Positions 59,607 through 64,000 of a stretch of 64,000 nucleotides of DNA are shown here, one piece after another. Source of the DNA: Pseudoalteromonas piscicida (GTDB lineage Bacteria > Pseudomonadota > Gammaproteobacteria > Enterobacterales > Alteromonadaceae); NCBI RefSeq assembly GCF_000238315.3, contig NZ_CP011924.1:62001-126000 (forward strand), in the 5' to 3' direction. Below the pieces are notes generated by a model. That model was not told the origin of the DNA. It searched no databases and worked only from the letters and a program-made list of their open reading frames with translations. Both the position numbers and the translations under genes were made by a program. How positions within the stretch are numbered: the stretch's first letter is position 1; the number at the start of each line of letters is the position of its first letter.

Positions 59607-60542
59607 ATGACAACAAAATTAACTGCATTTGCATTTAGCGCTATTTTTAGCCTCTCGCTATTGGGATGCCAGTCGGAGCCTTCAAATATCGGTTCCTCCG
59701 CGGTAAGCGGCCAAGCAACCGTCGCTCCGCTTAAAATTGCGACTTGGAACATGGAGCATTTAGCATATCCATCGAGTGCAGGATGTAGGCCTCGTGACGA
59801 GCAGGAGATAAGCGCGCTGCGCGATTATGCAAAAGGGCTTAATGCAGACGTTATTGCGCTGCAGGAAGTCGCATCGGTTAAGGCATTAGAGCAGGTCTTT
59901 CCAAGTAGTGAATGGCAATTACTGATTTCAAGTCGAGCTAATAGCACGACGTACGACTGTAGAGGAAGTGGCAATCTGTCTACACAGCAGAAAACCGCGT
60001 TTGCGATTAGAAATAACCTAGTCCCAAGCAAAGTGGATAACGTGAGCGAACTTAGCGTGGATGTTGAAGGATTAAGACATGGTCTAGTTGTGGCCTTAGA
60101 TACTCAGTTTGGTGAGCTTTCAGTGCTTAATGTTCACCTTAAAAGTGGCTGTTTTGTTGATAACTACTCGACTTCGGATAAAAAGGCCTGTCGATTGTTG
60201 GCAGATCAGTTACCAGTACTTAAATCTTGGTTGGAGAAACATGCAAATAGCAACACCATTGTGTTGGGTGACTTTAATCATCGTTTAAGCCATGGCGACA
60301 ATCAATTTTGGCAGCAATTAACCAAGCATCAAAATAATGCTTCTGTACCTTTGGTAAACGCAACTAAAACACTGACAGGTTGTCACCCACGTTACCCTGT
60401 GCCGATTGACCATATATTGCTGAGCAACAAACTTGCAAACACGGTGAAATTCGACCCCAGCGTACACTTTTTTGCGGATATGTCTGAAGAGAAAATGCTC
60501 AGCGATCATTGCGCTATTTCGGTGTCAATTAGCATGCGTTAA
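59607..60542 (+). CDS. Lipoprotein endonuclease/exonuclease/phosphatase-family enzyme
   Basis: The 311-residue protein has a lipobox (SLSLLGCQS) and the EEP motifs in order: IATWNMEHL, ADVIALQEV, SVLNVHLKSGC, NTIVLGDFNH, VPIDHILLS and SDHCAIS. These form the metal-dependent phosphodiester-cleaving site. It is anchored outside the cytoplasm, where it could break down DNA or phosphorylated nutrients. Third gene of the probable zinc-regulated operon: cleaving extracellular nucleic acid under metal stress is plausible but inferred. Confidence 0.8.
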   Translation: MTTKLTAFAFSAIFSLSLLGCQSEPSNIGSSAVSGQATVAPLKIATWNMEHLAYPSSAGCRPRDEQEISALRDYAKGLNADVIALQEVASVKALEQVFPSSEWQLLISSRANSTTYDCRGSGNLSTQQKTAFAIRNNLVPSKVDNVSELSVDVEGLRHGLVVALDTQFGELSVLNVHLKSGCFVDNYSTSDKKACRLLADQLPVLKSWLEKHANSNTIVLGDFNHRLSHGDNQFWQQLTKHQNNASVPLVNATKTLTGCHPRYPVPIDHILLSNKLANTVKFDPSVHFFADMSEEKMLSDHCAISVSISMR

Positions 60543-60746
60543 GACGGTTGTTCGTTATAACAAAGGGAGCGTATATAACCAAAAATTCAACCGGTGATGT
60601 GCAAATATTATCAAGGTCTAATCGGCAAAATCGGCGTCTTTAACGGTAACTTTAGTGTTGAAATTAGACCTTATTTGCTTTAGTCTGCTGCGCAAATTGA
60701 GCTGAGTTACATAGACTTAGCGCTTTGCATTCAAAGGATTTGAACG

Positions 60747-62720
60747 ATGACTAAACGCTGTTGGTTTACCATGCTTTATGGTGTATTGCTGGCAATCATT
60801 TTATTGGTTGTGAGCGTTCCTTCTCAGGCTTATTTGAGATTTAAAGATGCGTCGGTAGCAGATCCTCACTTCTCTCAGCTACAAGTTAAGCTCGATATTA
60901 ATAAAACTGGTGCACTTCAAGTTACTCAGCAAGGCATATTGCAAGGGGGAAACTTCGATTGGCAGGGGCTCGCGCAAACAATTGAGCTGGATGTGAGGTA
61001 TCCAGATGGTACACACTATCTGAGCGATATCAGCATTGACTCAGTAAAAATCGACGAGCAAGAAGTGCGTTATGCACTGAAGTATAACTACGATAGAAGT
61101 GCAGTCACGCTTGTAATAAGCAAAGAGCAGCTTCCAAAGCAAGGACAAGCTCAGCAATTTGAAGTGCGATATCAATCAAAAAACCGTATGCGATTTTATC
61201 CGGCATTGGATGAATTGACTTATGCACTCTTTCCGAATGTTAATCTTAAAATAAAAAAGCTTACCGTCTCCATTCTCTATCCTCAAACTGCGACGCTGAA
61301 GGAGCACCAATTGTTTGTCGATCACCTAAAAAATGATGCGTTTTTGATACGCGATGGGGTGGTTGATGGACGCAATCAGCTCCTATTCGAGAGCCAATCT
61401 GAGATAGCAGATAAAGCGCAGGGAGAAATCGCCCTCGCGTTTGAAAAAGGTGTGTTTAAGGATAACTTTCTTTACCGCAAAATTTGGTATCCGTTTAGAG
61501 TGTTATTTATTGCTTTGCCGTTTTTAATATTATTTGCATTGGCTGTGTGGCAAACGCGTAAGCGCCTCCACGCATTGCCAAAACTTGCCGATGCGCATCC
61601 TTGTTCAACTCAACCACCAGACTTACCGATTTGCTTGGTGAGAGAGCTGGTTGCTGCAAATATCGAGCGCATGCTAACAGCAAATGATGTGTTAGCTGAG
61701 GTGCTAAAGCTTGCAGTGGCGAAACAGTTAACCATTAGCGAACGGGGTAAAAACAATGATGAATTTAGTAATGTTGAGCCAAAAAAGCTGGATCAAATTC
61801 AGATAAATCCTGAAGCGCCGAGCCAGCCAGAGGCGGTTGGGTTAAGCGGTAAACTGCAACGTTACTTTTATCAACAGCAAGACGTTCAAAGCTCGAGTGG
61901 AAAACGCAAGCGAAAACGAGTAATAAAAAACCGCTTTGTTATTAACAAAGGAAACGAGGGGAGAACGTCTTTCACAGAAACAATATGTCATTATGTGAAT
62001 AATGCCGAAGTGGGGAAAGCTCAGCATAATGTAAACTTTCTTGCTTTTATTGTGCCTATTTTACTTTGGTTAAGTGCTTCTTTTGTTGTGATTGGAGTTG
62101 GTGCTGGCAATGGGTGGCAAGTGTTTGCGGGGAGTTTAATTGTAGTTTTATTGTGCACTTCAATATTATTAATTGCGGTGCTTATTGTAGAGATGTTTAT
62201 AGAACATCGCAGCGAAGATAAAAAGAGCCGAGAAATGTGGCTTGTACGCGCGTTAATTTATATTCCTACCTATTTATTCTTATTATGGATGTGTGTTGAT
62301 GGTGATGATGAGCTGGTGAATGGTACCAGTGTGGTTTTTCACTTCTTTTACCTGGGTTTTATTGCGGCTTTCTTTTCATTTATCGGGCCCTCCAAGCAAT
62401 TTAAAGCTTGGGTATTGCAGTCTCAGCAATTTTATCAATACATTAAACTTAAGAGTCAGCACTGCTTCGCTGAAGGGGTCGAAAAAGCAGAGTACGAAGC
62501 ATTGTTACCTTATGCGTATGCATTTGGTTTGTTGAATGAGTGGATTAAAGGGTATGAGGCCTACCTAACAGCTGAGCTGGACGACACTATGCCTTTGATC
62601 CCTTGGATCCGGTATAAAAAAATTACCGAGCCGAGAGAATTAAAGCAACATTTAAGTTGTCTTGAAGCGGTCATGCCTGCAATATCATGTTTGGCCTATG
62701 ATAAAAATATTGCGTATTAG
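60747..62720 (+). CDS. DUF2207-like membrane protein
   Basis: The 657-residue protein has an N-terminal signal or anchor (…LLVVSVPSQAYLRF), then a beta-rich periplasmic domain (about 35-235: QLQVKLDINKTGALQVTQQG, RFYPALDELTYALFPNVNLKIKKLTVSILYP). A membrane helix (about 252-268) and a cytoplasmic stretch (about 270-425) come before several helices (about 430-545). A long cytoplasmic tail follows. This is the DUF2207 architecture. Function unknown. It is a single gene in the same orientation as the DUF808 gene 71 bp downstream. Confidence 0.7.
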   Translation: MTKRCWFTMLYGVLLAIILLVVSVPSQAYLRFKDASVADPHFSQLQVKLDINKTGALQVTQQGILQGGNFDWQGLAQTIELDVRYPDGTHYLSDISIDSVKIDEQEVRYALKYNYDRSAVTLVISKEQLPKQGQAQQFEVRYQSKNRMRFYPALDELTYALFPNVNLKIKKLTVSILYPQTATLKEHQLFVDHLKNDAFLIRDGVVDGRNQLLFESQSEIADKAQGEIALAFEKGVFKDNFLYRKIWYPFRVLFIALPFLILFALAVWQTRKRLHALPKLADAHPCSTQPPDLPICLVRELVAANIERMLTANDVLAEVLKLAVAKQLTISERGKNNDEFSNVEPKKLDQIQINPEAPSQPEAVGLSGKLQRYFYQQQDVQSSSGKRKRKRVIKNRFVINKGNEGRTSFTETICHYVNNAEVGKAQHNVNFLAFIVPILLWLSASFVVIGVGAGNGWQVFAGSLIVVLLCTSILLIAVLIVEMFIEHRSEDKKSREMWLVRALIYIPTYLFLLWMCVDGDDELVNGTSVVFHFFYLGFIAAFFSFIGPSKQFKAWVLQSQQFYQYIKLKSQHCFAEGVEKAEYEALLPYAYAFGLLNEWIKGYEAYLTAELDDTMPLIPWIRYKKITEPRELKQHLSCLEAVMPAISCLAYDKNIAY

Positions 62721-62791
62721 GGTCTGTTGCTAACGTAAGCAGTAATTTGACAACCGCACCTGATGAATAACTTAAACGAAAGGAGTGTGCT

Positions 62792-63694
62792 ATGCCATCC
62801 GCAAACTTACTTGCCTTGCTCGATGATGTCGCTGCGCTAACAAAATTAGCCGCAACGAAAACCGCTCCGGTGTTAGGAGACGATCTTGCCGTCAACGCAG
62901 AGCAACTATCGGGCGGGATCAAACCAGATCGGGAGCTTGCAGTGGTATGGAAGGTGTTTAAAGGCTCCTTGCTGAACAAGTTTATTTTGGTGCCCGTTGC
63001 TTTGGCTTGCAGTTACTTTGCGTCGTTTATGATCCCCATTATGCTAATTTTAGGGGCGCTGTATTTGCTGTTCGAGGGCGGCGAAAAAATTCTCCACGCT
63101 ATTTTTCACCGTCAGGAGCAACAGCAAGAAACCGATGAGTTTGTCAAAGCGCTTGAGGATGAGCGTGTTGACTTGGTCGAGTTTGAAAAAGACAAAATCA
63201 AGGGCGCTATTGTTACCGACTTTGTTCTGTCGGCGGAAATTATCATTATTGCGCTGGGTGCGATTGCTGATCAGCCTTTTGAAAAGCAAGCAATAGTCCT
63301 TTCGTTAATTGGGCTTGCACTGACAGTCGGGGTCTACGGGATTGTGGCCTTGATTGTTAAGCTTGATGATATTGGTTTAGCCATGATTAAGGACGCAAGT
63401 AAGACTACACTTGCGGCGATAAAACGTGGGGTGGGTAAGGGGCTGCTTTATTTTGCCAACGGTCTGATGAAGTTTTTGTCGGTCGCCGGTGTGCTGGCAA
63501 TGCTTTTAGTTGGCGTTGATATTTTGGCTCACCAGTTCCACTTACTCGAAGAAATTGTTCACGCTATTGAAAAGCTGATCCCTGCAATAAGCTGGCTTTT
63601 GAATATTATCGCCAAGCTTGGCTTGGGGGCGGTGATTGGTGTCATTATTGCGGCGGTGCTAAGTCAGTTGTTGGCAGTGTTTAAAAAAGCATAA
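62792..63694 (+). CDS. yedI: DUF808 family inner-membrane protein (YedI-like)
   Basis: The 300-residue protein opens with the family text NLLALLDDVAALTKLAATKTAPVLGDDLAVNAEQLSG. Membrane helices follow at about 60-90, 150-170, 175-195, 220-250 and 270-295 (MLVGVDILAHQFHLLEEIVHAIE near the end). The family is widespread, contains YedI of E. coli, and has no known activity. AAAGGAG lies upstream. A good terminator ends it. Confidence 0.82.
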   Translation: MPSANLLALLDDVAALTKLAATKTAPVLGDDLAVNAEQLSGGIKPDRELAVVWKVFKGSLLNKFILVPVALACSYFASFMIPIMLILGALYLLFEGGEKILHAIFHRQEQQQETDEFVKALEDERVDLVEFEKDKIKGAIVTDFVLSAEIIIIALGAIADQPFEKQAIVLSLIGLALTVGVYGIVALIVKLDDIGLAMIKDASKTTLAAIKRGVGKGLLYFANGLMKFLSVAGVLAMLLVGVDILAHQFHLLEEIVHAIEKLIPAISWLLNIIAKLGLGAVIGVIIAAVLSQLLAVFKKA

Positions 63695-63700
63695 ATAATC

Positions 63701-63732
63701 GCAAGTAGCCCGTATATTTCAGGGCTACTTGC
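63701..63732. terminator. Bidirectional terminator between yedI and the sulfatase
   Basis: GCAAGTAGCCC (63701-63711) pairs perfectly with GGGCTACTTGC (63722-63732) across a 10-nt loop, between convergent genes. Confidence 0.75.
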
Positions 63733-63744
63733 AGAGCCTTTCGA

Positions 63745-64000
63745 TTACCTTCTAATCGGCACTTGCTGGTTGACTGGCTTTTGCGGTGCTTCATTGAGGT
63801 TTTGTGGTAATAAACGTTTGGCTTTACGCTGCTCCCGTAGCGTAAATTGAAGCGCTTTTAAAATCCGCGCCTCCAATGGCGTTTCGCAAAACGGGCTTAA
63901 CAGGTTGTTCTCTTCCGTCGGATCTTCACTCAAGTTATAACACTCGTATTCACTGGGAATGAACTGAGAGGTTGTTATTCCGTCAGAGTTGCCAACGCCA
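63745..64000 (-). CDS. Sulfatase-like hydrolase, C-terminal end (cut by window edge)
   Basis: The leftward frame is open from the right edge to the stop at 63745 (84 codons). It reads IPSEYECYNLSEDPTEENNLLSPFCETPLEARILKALQ and then a basic tail. The Leu/Tyr-Asn-Leu-x-x-Asp-Pro-x-E-x-x-N-L text is the common end of arylsulfatase-type enzymes. The catalytic Cys/Ser (C/S-x-P-S/A-R) would be outside the window. Marine bacteria use such enzymes on sulfated polysaccharides. Confidence 0.6.
   Translation of the reverse strand, partial: GVGNSDGITTSQFIPSEYECYNLSEDPTEENNLLSPFCETPLEARILKALQFTLREQRKAKRLLPQNLNEAPQKPVNQQVPIRR

Noticed and set aside
1..64000. CRISPR arrays, tRNA or rRNA genes
   Set aside because: No regularly spaced direct repeats and no tRNA-like or rRNA-like stretch were seen on either strand while reading; a tRNA scan would settle this.

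Overview
The window is a stretch of chromosome from a marine gammaproteobacterium. Protein flavour fits Pseudoalteromonas or a close relative: BaeR/BaeS-like regulators, DbpA and RhlE helicases, many secreted hydrolases, a TonB receptor, DUF3297, DUF2339, YedI/DUF808, and an AT-rich marine-type MITE. The genus is inferred from protein character and gene mix, not from a marker gene. I see no rRNA, tRNA or CRISPR array.

Layout. 1-4984 is a chaperone-usher fimbrial operon read leftward: chaperone, usher, a two-domain tip-like subunit, a pilin, and the start of a second pilin cut by the window edge. Just upstream (4391-6828) lies a perfect 1219-bp tandem duplication. It leaves a chimeric, C-terminally replaced chaperone copy and two identical copies of a small unknown gene, and its breakpoint lies inside a MITE (6801-6967). 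6955-16472 holds an S33-type peptidase, a LytTR membrane regulator, and a LysR regulator divergent from an electrophile-detoxification set (Hsp31/DJ-1-like, NADP oxidoreductase, GST). A lipoprotein hydrolase follows.

17025-28457 carries prolyl oligopeptidase, a Na/Pi cotransporter, and an ester-scavenging locus (AraC regulator; TonB receptor, HSL-type esterase, secreted lipase-like hydrolase). An M1-like metalloprotease comes next. 28645-38671 is mostly membrane and envelope proteins, with a GNAT remnant and an SDR/LysR pair whose SDR may start at AUA. 38804-42504 is a di-heme peroxidase-BaeS-BaeR operon. 42816-49058 has secreted proteins, a LAS-type peptidase, an orphan Tat-exported DctP-like protein, an SPFH gene interrupted by one amber codon, and small conserved proteins.

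49455-55864 has an NAD(P)-binding reductase, dbpA, a fascin-like secreted protein behind a terminator-like hairpin, rhlE, and a secreted catalase-like peroxidase with cytochrome b561. 55910-58311 is the most accessory-looking part: a frameshifted remnant, a PD-(D/E)XK nuclease-like gene followed by an attC-like folded site, a small secreted protein, and an orphan double-glycine-leader, four-cysteine peptide. 58510-60542 is a probable metal-starvation (Zur-type) operon: MerC-like, DUF1826, endonuclease/phosphatase. 60747-64000 holds DUF2207 and DUF808 membrane proteins and the C-terminus of a sulfatase.

The strongest candidates for something new are the orphan RiPP/bacteriocin-like precursor, the attC-flanked nuclease, the duplication with its MITE breakpoint, and the hairpin-controlled beta-trefoil gene.
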